Translations under genes and position numbers: made by a program
Shown here: positions 42,157 to 49,789 of the stretch, piece by piece
Position numbering within the stretch: position 1 is the stretch's first letter
Layout: every line of letters starts with the position of its first letter
The notes under the pieces: model-generated
The model's input: only the letters and a program-made list of their open reading frames with translations
Database searches by the model: none
What the model was told of the DNA's origin: nothing
Assembly: GCA_002403305.1 (NCBI GenBank)
Contig: DHHM01000005.1
Location: forward strand, 1 to 64,000
Source: Bacteroidales bacterium UBA4772
Lineage (GTDB): Bacteria; Bacteroidota; Bacteroidia; Bacteroidales; VadinHA17
DNA: 64,000 nucleotides
Direction of reading: 5' to 3'

Positions 42157-43242
42157 ATGGCAAACAAACTTATACTTGAAAAGCTTGAAGGGGTGAAGAG
42201 CCGTTTCATCGAGGTGGGCGAACTTCTTAACTCGCCTGACGTGATGGCTGACATGAAGCGCTATATTAAGCTCAACAGGGAATACAAGGATCTGAAGCCG
42301 GTGGTAGAGTCATATGAAAGGTACAAAAGTGCCGTTGACAACCTGGAAAGCTCCAGGGCGCTGCTGGCATCAGAGAAGGATGAGGAGATGCGCGAGATGG
42401 CCAAGGCGGAGATAGATGAACTCCTGAACGCTATCCCCGAGATGGAGGAGGAGATCAGGTACCTGCTGCTTCCTGCCGATCCGGAGGATGACAAGAACGC
42501 GGTCATGGAGATACGCGCAGGTACGGGTGGTGATGAGGCAAGCATCTTCGCGGGCGACCTGTTCCGGATGTACTCCAAATACATTGAATCGCAGGGTTGG
42601 AAGCTTGATCTTAACTACTTCACCGAAGGCACCGCCGGCGGATACAAGGAGGTGGTCTTCACGGTATCAGGCGAGGGGGTCTACGGAATAATGAAGTACG
42701 AGTCGGGTGTCCACCGCGTGCAGCGTGTGCCGCAGACGGAGACCCAGGGACGGATACACACCTCCGCAGCTACCGTGGCAGTGCTGCCTGAAGCGAGCGA
42801 GTTCGACGTGGAGATACGCAGTGAAGACATCCGCAAGGACACCTACTGTTCGTCAGGTCCCGGCGGCCAGAGCGTCAACACAACATACTCGGCCATCAGG
42901 CTTACCCACGTACCGACAGGACTGGTTGTCACCTGCCAGGATGAGAAGTCGCAGATAAAAAACCTGGAGAAGGCAATGCGTGAACTGCGTACCAGGCTCT
43001 ACAACCTCGAATACCAGAAGTATCTTGATGAGATATCCCATAAGCGCAAGACAATGGTCTCCACCGGCGACAGGTCGGCCAAGATACGTACCTACAACTA
43101 CCCCCAGGGAAGGATCACCGATCACCGCATCAACCTCACTCTTTATAACCTGCCGGTGGTGCTTGATGGCAACATACAGGAGCTCCTCGACAAGCTGCAG
43201 ATGGCCGAGAATGCAGAACGACTGAAGGAGAGCGCATATTAA
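42157..43242 (+). CDS. prfA: Peptide chain release factor 1
   Basis: A 361-residue class I release factor for UAA/UAG stop codons. The catalytic GGQ lies in SSGPGGQSVNTTYSAIRL (about 229-246), followed by HVPTGLVVTCQDEKSQIKN. The coiled-coil N-terminal domain (1-100) and the MEIRAGTGGDEASIFAGDLFRMY block are typical. Length is normal (about 360). RF1 rather than RF2 is indicated by length and by the lack of the RF2 programmed frameshift. It is followed 10 bp later by pyrF, an order common in Bacteroidota. Confidence 0.96.
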   Translation: MANKLILEKLEGVKSRFIEVGELLNSPDVMADMKRYIKLNREYKDLKPVVESYERYKSAVDNLESSRALLASEKDEEMREMAKAEIDELLNAIPEMEEEIRYLLLPADPEDDKNAVMEIRAGTGGDEASIFAGDLFRMYSKYIESQGWKLDLNYFTEGTAGGYKEVVFTVSGEGVYGIMKYESGVHRVQRVPQTETQGRIHTSAATVAVLPEASEFDVEIRSEDIRKDTYCSSGPGGQSVNTTYSAIRLTHVPTGLVVTCQDEKSQIKNLEKAMRELRTRLYNLEYQKYLDEISHKRKTMVSTGDRSAKIRTYNYPQGRITDHRINLTLYNLPVVLDGNIQELLDKLQMAENAERLKESAY

Positions 43243-43252
43243 TAATCGTATC

Positions 43253-44080
43253 ATGAACTCGAAGGATCTCTATAACCATATTATCGAAAAGAAATCGTTT
43301 CTCTGTATCGGGCTCGACCCTGAGATCACCAGGATGCCCGACTGCGTGGCAGAGGCGGATGACCCGATCTTTGAATTCAACAGGCAGATAATTGACGCAA
43401 CACACAGGTATGCAGTTGCCTTCAAACCTAACTTTGCCTTTTATGAATCTTACGGTGCCAGGGGCATGGCGGCCCTGGACAAAACGGTCAGGTATATCCA
43501 TAAGCTTGACCCGACAATCTTTCTCATTGCCGACGCCAAGCGCGGCGACATAGGAAACACCTCAAAGATGTATGCAAGGGCTGTCTTCAGCGAGATGCCC
43601 TTTCATGCCGTGACTGTGGCCCCCTATATGGGAGAGGATTCAGTCACCCCCTTCCTCTCTTACCCGGGCAAGTGGGCGATAATCCTTGCCCTGACTTCAA
43701 ACAGGGGCGCGGATGACTTTCAATATCACAACGATAATGGTGAGAGACTGTTCGAGAGAGTATTGACTCTCTCCCAGAGATGGGGCAGCGTCGACAACCT
43801 GATGTATGTCGTCGGGGCCACCCGGGCAGAGATGCTTGCCGACATACGGAAGATCGTTCCCTCTCACTTCCTTCTTGTGCCGGGTGTCGGCGCCCAGGGA
43901 GGCAGCCTGGAGGAGGTGGTCCGCTACGGCATGAACGACCAGTGCGGACTGCTGGTCAACTCATCGCGGGGCATCATCTATGCCGACAGCAGCGAGAGCT
44001 TCGCTGAGGTGGCAGGAGAGAAGGCACGCGAACTGCAACAGGAGATGGCCGGCTACCTGGCGGAAAGACTCAAGGTCTGA
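43253..44080 (+). CDS. pyrF: Orotidine 5'-phosphate decarboxylase
   Basis: A 275-residue OMP decarboxylase making UMP, of the longer type-2 form. The substrate-binding and catalytic block FKPNFAFYESYGARG (about 61-75) and FLIADAKRGDIGNTSKMYA (the D-x-K-x-x-D signature) are intact, as is LLVPGVGAQGGSLEEVV near 200. It is 10 bp after prfA. The stop codon lies inside the first units of a short tandem repeat (CTCAAGGTCTGAAGGTCTG). Confidence 0.95.
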   Translation: MNSKDLYNHIIEKKSFLCIGLDPEITRMPDCVAEADDPIFEFNRQIIDATHRYAVAFKPNFAFYESYGARGMAALDKTVRYIHKLDPTIFLIADAKRGDIGNTSKMYARAVFSEMPFHAVTVAPYMGEDSVTPFLSYPGKWAIILALTSNRGADDFQYHNDNGERLFERVLTLSQRWGSVDNLMYVVGATRAEMLADIRKIVPSHFLLVPGVGAQGGSLEEVVRYGMNDQCGLLVNSSRGIIYADSSESFAEVAGEKARELQQEMAGYLAERLKV

Positions 44081-44197
44081 AGGTCTGTAAAGTCGAAAGT
44101 CCGTAAAGTCGAAAGTCCGTAAAGTCCGTAAAGTCGAAAGTCCGTAAAGTCGAAAGTCCGTAAAGTCCGTAAAGTCGAAAGTCTGTAAAGTCGAGAG
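44069..44197. repeat. GTAAAGTCGAAAGTCC-type tandem repeat array
   Basis: An array of 8- and 16-bp units (GTAAAGTC / GAAAGTCC permutations) spanning about 125 bp. It starts within the last codons and stop of pyrF. The first part CTCAAGGTCTGA is shared with the 3' end of the GH115 gene. There are no spacers, so it is not a CRISPR. Confidence 0.9.
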
Positions 44198-44296
44198 ATC
44201 ATGTTGGAGTCACGCTGAGCGGGATAAACTCCGCGGAGATTACAACCGAAGTATTGTGACAGTCATGCGGTCTGATGATGTAATTATCTGATTACC

Positions 44297-44360
44297 AATT
44301 CTTAATTCTTAATTCTTAATTCTTAATTCTTAATTCTTAATTCATAATTCTTAATTCATT
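44297..44360. repeat. TTAATTC period-7 tandem array
   Basis: About eight units of TTAATTC, with an ATAATTC variant near 44343-44349. Confidence 0.9.
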
Positions 44361-44651
44361 GCTACTGCCGTCTGCAATACCTGAATAAATACGGCATATG
44401 TTTTATTGCTGCCATGCATCTGCAATATGGCAATGCTCCGATACGCCATACGGCTATCGGGGGCATATAATTCGGGAGAATGTCTTCTGCGACTGATTCC
44501 ATCCACCGTAGCCTTCTTCGACATCCGACTCCGACGGACGAAGTCCGTAGTTTTAACGAAGGATGTGGCGCAGAGGGCCGACTGCTGAACTTTGCTTCGT
44601 CAGAGGGATCATCCGATATTCAGTTCGCTTGTTAATTTGCCGGTTTGTATA

Positions 44652-44659
44652 TATCTTTG
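44652..44659 (+). promoter_or_regulatory. -7 promoter element upstream of the DUF2851 gene
   Basis: TATCTTTG, exact TAnnTTTG match, 28 nt before the ATG at 44688. Confidence 0.5.
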
Positions 44660-44687
44660 ATAAGCTGCATTTCTAAAATTACCTGTT

Positions 44688-46010
44688 ATGAAAGAAGAGT
44701 TCCTCCACTGGCTGTGGAAAAACCGGTTCTTTGACGACGGGAGCCTCTGCGACAGGGAAGCCGGGCTGATAGAGGTGATTACCCCGGGCGAGTATAACCG
44801 TGATTCCGGTCCCGATTTCTTTAATACGCGGCTTATCATAGGCGGCACCGAGTGGGCCGGCAACACCGAGATCCATATCAGCGCCTCCGACTGGTACCGC
44901 CACGGTCACCATACTGACCATGCCTATGACAATGTGATACTGCACCTGGTGCATAATGAGGATACCGATGTATATACAGCCTCAGGACGGCGGCTGATCA
45001 CCGCGCGGCCGGGATTTGAGACGGCACTCTGGGAGAATTACTTTGACTTTGTCAATAACCCTTCGCCTCTGCCCTGCAGCGGACTGGTAGGTTTGACCGA
45101 CAGTTTCATGGTGAAGCGCTGGCTATGGTCACTGGGTGTGGAGCGGCTGCAGAGAAAGAGCAACGAGATCAGGGAGATGCTGGTGAAGACGGGCAACGAC
45201 TGGGAAGAGACGCTCTACAGGCTTGTCTCGCGTTATTTCGGTTTCCGGGTAAATACCGATCCCTTTGAGATGCTTGCCTCGCGATTGCCGCTGAAGATCA
45301 TCAGGAAGCACTCCGACAACCTGTTGCAGGTGGAGGCGCTGCTCTTCGGAACGGCCGGCCTCCTTGATGAGGCACTCTTCAGGGAGGCGGTAAAAGATGA
45401 TTACTACCTGCTCCTGTCCAGGGAATACCGGGTACTGCGCTCCAAGTACTCCCTCCAGCCTGTCGACGGCTGGCTGTGGAAGTTCCACCGGTTGCGGCCT
45501 GCCAACTTCCCCACTGTCAGGATGTCACAGCTGGCTGCATTGCTTACGCACAGCGAAGGACTCTTCTCGAGGGTGCTCGAATGCCGCGACAATGAGAGTC
45601 TCAGGTCACTGCTGAGCGTCACCGCGTCACAATACTGGAACAGTCACTACCAGTTCGGTAAGGAGGTCTCCTCCACGGCAGGCCGCGCCGGAAGACAGTC
45701 GGTAGACCTGCTGATCATCAACGCCGTCGCCCCGCTGCTCTTTGTCTGCGGTAAGATAAGACAGCAGCAGGAATTGTGTGACCGGGCCGTAGATATCCTC
45801 GACTCACTTCCGCCGGAAGAGAACAGTGTGGTTACAGACTTCGTGAAAGCAGGACTGAAACCGGAGTCGGCCTTCGCCTCCCAGGCACTCCTGGAGTTGA
45901 GAAGCCTCAAGTGCCGCAACCACCGGTGCCTCGACTGTGCGATAGGATCAGCACTAATTGCCATGGGCCGGAAAATCAGACGTTCCAGCTCCCTGTTCCT
46001 GGAACCCTGA
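44688..46010 (+). CDS. DUF2851 family protein
   Basis: A 440-residue cytoplasmic protein of a family largely confined to Bacteroidota, function unknown. The diagnostic N-terminal region is DSGPDFFNTRLIIGGTEWAGNTEIHI followed by SASDWYRHGHHTDHAYDNVILHLV (about 40-90), which resembles a nuclease-like fold with conserved D, E and H residues. The C-terminus has a four-cysteine cluster, C-x4-C-x2-C in LKCRNHRCLDCAIG (about 410-423), that may bind zinc. No signal peptide or membrane segment. It stands alone with its own promoter. I infer nothing firm about its job. Confidence 0.75.
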   Translation: MKEEFLHWLWKNRFFDDGSLCDREAGLIEVITPGEYNRDSGPDFFNTRLIIGGTEWAGNTEIHISASDWYRHGHHTDHAYDNVILHLVHNEDTDVYTASGRRLITARPGFETALWENYFDFVNNPSPLPCSGLVGLTDSFMVKRWLWSLGVERLQRKSNEIREMLVKTGNDWEETLYRLVSRYFGFRVNTDPFEMLASRLPLKIIRKHSDNLLQVEALLFGTAGLLDEALFREAVKDDYYLLLSREYRVLRSKYSLQPVDGWLWKFHRLRPANFPTVRMSQLAALLTHSEGLFSRVLECRDNESLRSLLSVTASQYWNSHYQFGKEVSSTAGRAGRQSVDLLIINAVAPLLFVCGKIRQQQELCDRAVDILDSLPPEENSVVTDFVKAGLKPESAFASQALLELRSLKCRNHRCLDCAIGSALIAMGRKIRRSSSLFLEP

Positions 46011-46185
46011 CCTGCAGTATGGAGGATGTTGAAAAATCAGGACAATTGTTGAAATAAAAATTTAAATCCCGCGCAACTTTCTCTGCTGATAATGCGTCTA
46101 TTATACAGAGACAGACCGAAAACAATCCGGTTAGGCAGAGTGAGATATTCATTCCGTCGACAAATGCAAAATTTTCTTCAAATTG

Positions 46186-46218
46186 TTTGAAATATTACAA
46201 ATAAGAGTTGTATCTTTG
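46186..46218 (+). promoter_or_regulatory. rpsO promoter (Bacteroidota consensus)
   Basis: TTTG (46186-46189), 21 nt, TATCTTTG (46211-46218): a full match to the Bacteroidota sigma-ABfr promoter. It lies 45 nt before the rpsO ATG and is the clearest promoter in the window. Confidence 0.8.
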
Positions 46219-46263
46219 CGATCCAAAATTGGAGAATTTATTAACAATCTATTGGATAAGGAT

Positions 46264-46533
46264 ATGTATTTGACAACGGAGAAGAAACAGGAATTTTTCA
46301 AGACATTCGGATCTTCAGAGATGGACACAGGCAGTGCTGAAGGTCAGATTGCACTTTTCTCCTACAGGATCGCTCATCTCACCGAACATCTGAAGCGGAA
46401 CAAGAAGGATTTCAGCACTCAGAGGTCGCTGATAAAGCTGGTCGGAAAGAGAAGGCGTCTGCTCGACTACCTGAAGGACAAGGATATCAGCAGGTACCGT
46501 GAGATCATCAAGGCACTGAACCTGCGCAAATAA
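46264..46533 (+). CDS. rpsO: 30S ribosomal protein S15
   Basis: An 89-residue S15, binding the central domain of 16S rRNA. The start is MYLTTEKKQEFFKTFG; an upstream in-frame ATG at 46183 would run through the promoter and is rejected. Typical S15 motifs: DTGSAEGQIALFSYRIAHLTEHLK and SLIKLVGKRRRLLDYLKDKD. It is followed by a terminator and pnp, the widespread rpsO-pnp order. Confidence 0.97.
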   Translation: MYLTTEKKQEFFKTFGSSEMDTGSAEGQIALFSYRIAHLTEHLKRNKKDFSTQRSLIKLVGKRRRLLDYLKDKDISRYREIIKALNLRK

Positions 46534-46538
46534 ACTAG

Positions 46539-46563
46539 AAAGGCAATTACGGTTGCCTTTTTT
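46539..46563 (+). terminator. Terminator after rpsO
   Basis: AAGGCAA (46540-46546) pairs with TTGCCTT (46553-46559) and runs into T's to 46563. It would reduce read-through into pnp. Confidence 0.8.
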
Positions 46564-46619
46564 AGTTCCCGGAGAGGACTCTCCTCTATCATTTATCCCG
46601 TAATAATAATTAGCAGTAA

Positions 46620-48872
46620 ATGTATAAGTTGATTGAAAAAAGCATTGACCTCGGCGATGGCAGGTCAATAGTACTTGAGACGGGCAAGCTTGCCAAGCAG
46701 GCTGACGGATCAGTAGTTGTAAGGATGGGCAAGACCATGCTCCTGGCTACGGTTGTAGCTGCCAAAGAGGCGAAGGAGGACACAGACTTTATGCCTCTCT
46801 CCGTTGAGTATAAGGAGAAATATGCGGCTACAGGCCGTTTTCCAGGCGGGTTTCTCAAGAGGGAAGCAAGACCGGGTGACAATGAGATACTGATCTCCCG
46901 TCTGGTTGACAGGGTGCTTCGTCCGCTCTTCCCCGACGACTTTCACGCTGAGGTTTTTGTGACCATCAACCTCATATCGGCAGAAAAGGATATCATGCCT
47001 GACTCGCTGGCAGGATTGGCCGCATCGGCAGCAATGGCAGTGTCGGACATACCGTTCCACGGGCCTATATCCGAGGTGAGGGTGGCAAGGGTAGACGGCG
47101 AACTGATCGTCAATCCCACCTTCTCACAGGTTGAGGGAGCTGATCTCGATATTATCGTGGGAGCCACATATGAGAACATCATGATGGTTGAGGGCGAGAT
47201 GAAAGAGGTATCTGAGGATGTCATGCTGGAGGCCCTGCGCATTGCCCATGAGGCAATCAAAACACAGTGTGTTGCACAGAAGGAGCTGGCTGAGATGGTT
47301 GGTTCGACCGTGAAGAGGGAGTACTGCCATGAGGTCAATGATGAGGATCTGAGGAAGAAGGTATGGGATGAGACCTATGAAAAGTGCTATGCACTCGCCG
47401 CCAGCGGTTCTGACAAGAAGAGCCGCAGTGAAGGCTTTGACGCCATCAGGGCTGAGTTTCTTGCACAGTACACGGAAGAGGAGCCGGTCAACGAGGTGCT
47501 GGTCAAGAGGTACTTCCACGATGTGGAGAAGGAGGCGGCACGCCGCCTTGTACTCGATGAGCATAAGAGACTCGATGGCCGCAAGCTTGATGAGATACGC
47601 CCCATCTGGTGTGAAATAGACCCTCTGCCTGCAGCTCATGGCTCGGCCATCTTCACCAGGGGTGAGACACAGTCTCTCACTACCGTCACCCTGGGCACCA
47701 AGCTCGATGAAAAGATGATTGACGAGGTGCTCAAACAGGGTTCTGAAAAATTCACGCTGCACTATAACTTCCCGCCCTTTGCCACCGGCGAGGCCAGGCC
47801 CGCACGCGGCACCAGCCGCAGGGAGATAGGCCACGGAAACCTGGCCCACAGGGCGCTGAAGAACATGATGCCGTCTGAAGAGACAAATCCCTATGCCATA
47901 AGGATAGTATCTGACATTCTGGAATCGAACGGATCGTCTTCAATGGCCACCGTCTGTGCCGGCACAATGGCGCTGATGGATGCCGGCATCAAGCTCGCCA
48001 AACCGGTCTCCGGCATTGCCATGGGGCTGATCACCGACAAGGACGGAAAGAAATTCGCGATCCTCTCGGATATCCTCGGTGACGAGGATCACCTCGGTGA
48101 TATGGACTTCAAGGTCACCGGTACCCGTGACGGTATCACCGCCACACAGATGGACATCAAGGTGGACGGCCTCTCATTCGAGGTGCTGAAGCAGGCTCTA
48201 GAGCAGGCCCGCAGGGGAAGGCTCCATATCCTCGACATAATGGAACAGACAATAGCCGAGCCAAGGCCGGAACTCAAACCTCATGCACCGAGGATTGAAA
48301 AGATATATATTCCCAAGGAGATGATTGGAGCAGTGATCGGTCCCGGAGGAAAGATCATACAGGATATACAGGCTACAACCGGAGCCACCATAGTTATCGA
48401 GGAGACCAACGGCCAGGGTATGGTCGATGTCTTTGGCGAGAACTATGATGTTATCAGGGCCGCCCTCGACAGGATCAATGCAATTTGTGCAGTTCCGGAG
48501 GTGGGTAAGGTCTATACCGGCAAGGTGAAGACTATCACACAGTTCGGAGCCTTTGTGGAGATCCTGCCAAATAAGGATGGCCTTCTCCACATCTCAGAAA
48601 TGGACTGGAAAAAGGTGGGCACCGTTGAGGAGCTCTTCAAGGAGGGTGATATGGTTGATGTACAGCTGATAGAGGTTGATCAGAAAACCGGTAAGCTGAG
48701 GCTCTCACGCAAACCCCTCATACCAAAGCCCGAGGGCTACGTCGAACCTCCCAAACGCGAATATTCAGAAAGAAGGGATTCTCACGGCTCACGTGATGGC
48801 GGCAGGGGTGGCCATGACCGCGATCGCGGTGACCGTCGCCCGCATGACCGCAGGAGGGATAACAACAGGTAA
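46620..48872 (+). CDS. pnp: Polynucleotide phosphorylase
   Basis: A 750-residue 3'-5' phosphorolytic exoribonuclease. Two RNase PH domains (about 1-220 and 315-545; RPLFPDDFHAEVFVTINLIS, FTRGETQSLTTVTLG, GTSRREIGHGNLA), a KH domain (PKEMIGAVIGPGGKIIQDIQ, about 562-581) and an S1 domain (YTGKVKTITQFGAFVEILPN, about 627-646) are all present. A basic, Arg/Gly/Asp-rich tail (about 718-750) follows, as often seen in Bacteroidota. It lies downstream of rpsO. Confidence 0.97.
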   Translation: MYKLIEKSIDLGDGRSIVLETGKLAKQADGSVVVRMGKTMLLATVVAAKEAKEDTDFMPLSVEYKEKYAATGRFPGGFLKREARPGDNEILISRLVDRVLRPLFPDDFHAEVFVTINLISAEKDIMPDSLAGLAASAAMAVSDIPFHGPISEVRVARVDGELIVNPTFSQVEGADLDIIVGATYENIMMVEGEMKEVSEDVMLEALRIAHEAIKTQCVAQKELAEMVGSTVKREYCHEVNDEDLRKKVWDETYEKCYALAASGSDKKSRSEGFDAIRAEFLAQYTEEEPVNEVLVKRYFHDVEKEAARRLVLDEHKRLDGRKLDEIRPIWCEIDPLPAAHGSAIFTRGETQSLTTVTLGTKLDEKMIDEVLKQGSEKFTLHYNFPPFATGEARPARGTSRREIGHGNLAHRALKNMMPSEETNPYAIRIVSDILESNGSSSMATVCAGTMALMDAGIKLAKPVSGIAMGLITDKDGKKFAILSDILGDEDHLGDMDFKVTGTRDGITATQMDIKVDGLSFEVLKQALEQARRGRLHILDIMEQTIAEPRPELKPHAPRIEKIYIPKEMIGAVIGPGGKIIQDIQATTGATIVIEETNGQGMVDVFGENYDVIRAALDRINAICAVPEVGKVYTGKVKTITQFGAFVEILPNKDGLLHISEMDWKKVGTVEELFKEGDMVDVQLIEVDQKTGKLRLSRKPLIPKPEGYVEPPKREYSERRDSHGSRDGGRGGHDRDRGDRRPHDRRRDNNR

Positions 48873-48928
48873 TTACCTGTACTGATAAACAGGGCAATCC
48901 CCGTCACCGGGAATCGCCCTCCATAAAC

Positions 48929-48965
48929 AGGAGAGACACACAATTTGTGCTGCTCTCCTTTTTTT
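48929..48965 (+). terminator. Terminator after pnp
   Basis: AGGAGAG (48929-48935) pairs with CTCTCCT (48953-48959), with inner ACACA/TTGTG pairing, followed by T's to 48965. A second GC-rich hairpin, AGGGC-AATCCC / GGGAAT-CGCCCT (48891-48920), precedes it without a T-run. Confidence 0.85.
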
Positions 48966-48967
48966 CA

Positions 48968-48998
48968 TTGTTAATGTGGCCGTCAAGTGCTATTTTTG
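48968..48998 (+). promoter_or_regulatory. Promoter of the deoxynucleoside kinase gene
   Basis: TTG (48968-48970), 20 nt, TATTTTTG (48991-48998), 24 nt before the chosen ATG at 49022. It supports that start over the in-frame ATG at 48947. Confidence 0.6.
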
Positions 48999-49021
48999 AT
49001 AATGATTGCAACGGAAAACCA

Positions 49022-49666
49022 ATGGAGGCCGTAAGGTACAACTATATCGTCATCGAGGGGAACATAGGCGCGGGAAAGACCACACTGGCCTCCATGATCG
49101 CCAAAGAATACAACGCCAAGCTAATACTGGAGCGTTTTGCTGATAACCCGTTTCTGCCAAAATTCTACAAAGATCCGTCGCACTACTCCTTCCCCCTGGA
49201 ACTGTCATTCCTGGCTGACAGGTACCGGCAGCTGAAGGAGGAGCTTGTTGAACAGGACCTCTTTGTAAACTTTACAGTCTCCGATTACTACTTCATGAAG
49301 TCACTTGTCTTCTCATCAAAAACCCTTGAGAAGGATGAGTTCAACCTCTACAGGCAGATATTTTATATAATATACAGCTCACTGCCAAAGCCTGACCTCT
49401 ATGTCTACCTGCACGTGCCGACGGATAGACTCCTGAAAAACATTGCTATGCGAGGCAGAGATTATGAGAAGAACATTACCGCTGAATACCTGGCAGGGAT
49501 CCAGGAGAGCTACTTTAATTTCTTCAGGCAGAATCCCGACAACAAGTACCTGGTACTCGATATAGCCAATATCGATTTCGTCCTCAACAGTGAAGATTAT
49601 GCCAGAATAACCGAAATGATATTCCATGAGCCTCTGAAACAAGGCATCAATCTGCGCAATTTCTGA
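49022..49666 (+). CDS. Deoxynucleoside kinase (dGK/dAK family)
   Basis: A 214-residue P-loop kinase that phosphorylates deoxynucleosides for salvage. Walker A IVIEGNIGAGKTTLA (about 9-23), the family ERFADNPFLPKFYKDPSHYSFPLE region (about 38-62), an LADRYRQL motif and the lid region NIAMRGRDYEKNI with the paired arginines are visible. The start at 49022 (MEAVRYNYIVIEG) is preferred because the upstream ATG at 48947 lies inside the pnp terminator and before the promoter. Exact nucleoside preference cannot be read from the sequence. Confidence 0.88.
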   Translation: MEAVRYNYIVIEGNIGAGKTTLASMIAKEYNAKLILERFADNPFLPKFYKDPSHYSFPLELSFLADRYRQLKEELVEQDLFVNFTVSDYYFMKSLVFSSKTLEKDEFNLYRQIFYIIYSSLPKPDLYVYLHVPTDRLLKNIAMRGRDYEKNITAEYLAGIQESYFNFFRQNPDNKYLVLDIANIDFVLNSEDYARITEMIFHEPLKQGINLRNF

Positions 49667-49708
49667 TTTTTTAATCTCTGAATTGCAGTTAAAGACTAAA
49701 AATTATCT

Positions 49709-49716
49709 TAAATTTG
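49709..49716 (+). promoter_or_regulatory. -7 promoter element upstream of the TPR lipoprotein gene
   Basis: TAAATTTG, matching TAnnTTTG, 73 nt before the ATG at 49790. Confidence 0.45.
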
Positions 49717-49789
49717 CAACCAAATAATAAATAATCGTATAATTGTTATTACATCACAGAAACTGATCGCAACTAATAAAAAGCAAACT

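Larger units (their letters stand above)
44081..44687. other. 607-bp gene-free, repeat-filled spacer
   Basis: It holds the 16-bp array (to 44197), a TTAATTC array (44297-44360), a hairpin ACGGAC-GAA-GTCCGT (44534-44548) nested in a wider inverted repeat ACATCC (44521-44526) / GGATGT (44561-44566), and the promoter of the next gene. A 60-codon frame at 44406-44588 runs through the hairpin and has no protein-like features. Confidence 0.7.

Noticed and set aside
44069..44360. CRISPR array
   Set aside because: Units are 7-16 bp with no unique spacers, and no cas genes are present.
44406..44588. 60-codon frame in the repeat-rich spacer
   Set aside because: It runs through a hairpin repeat, has no promoter of its own and no protein-like pattern.
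48947..49021. Upstream ATG for the deoxynucleoside kinase
   Set aside because: The start lies within the pnp terminator and before the promoter; the P-loop protein begins naturally at 49022.
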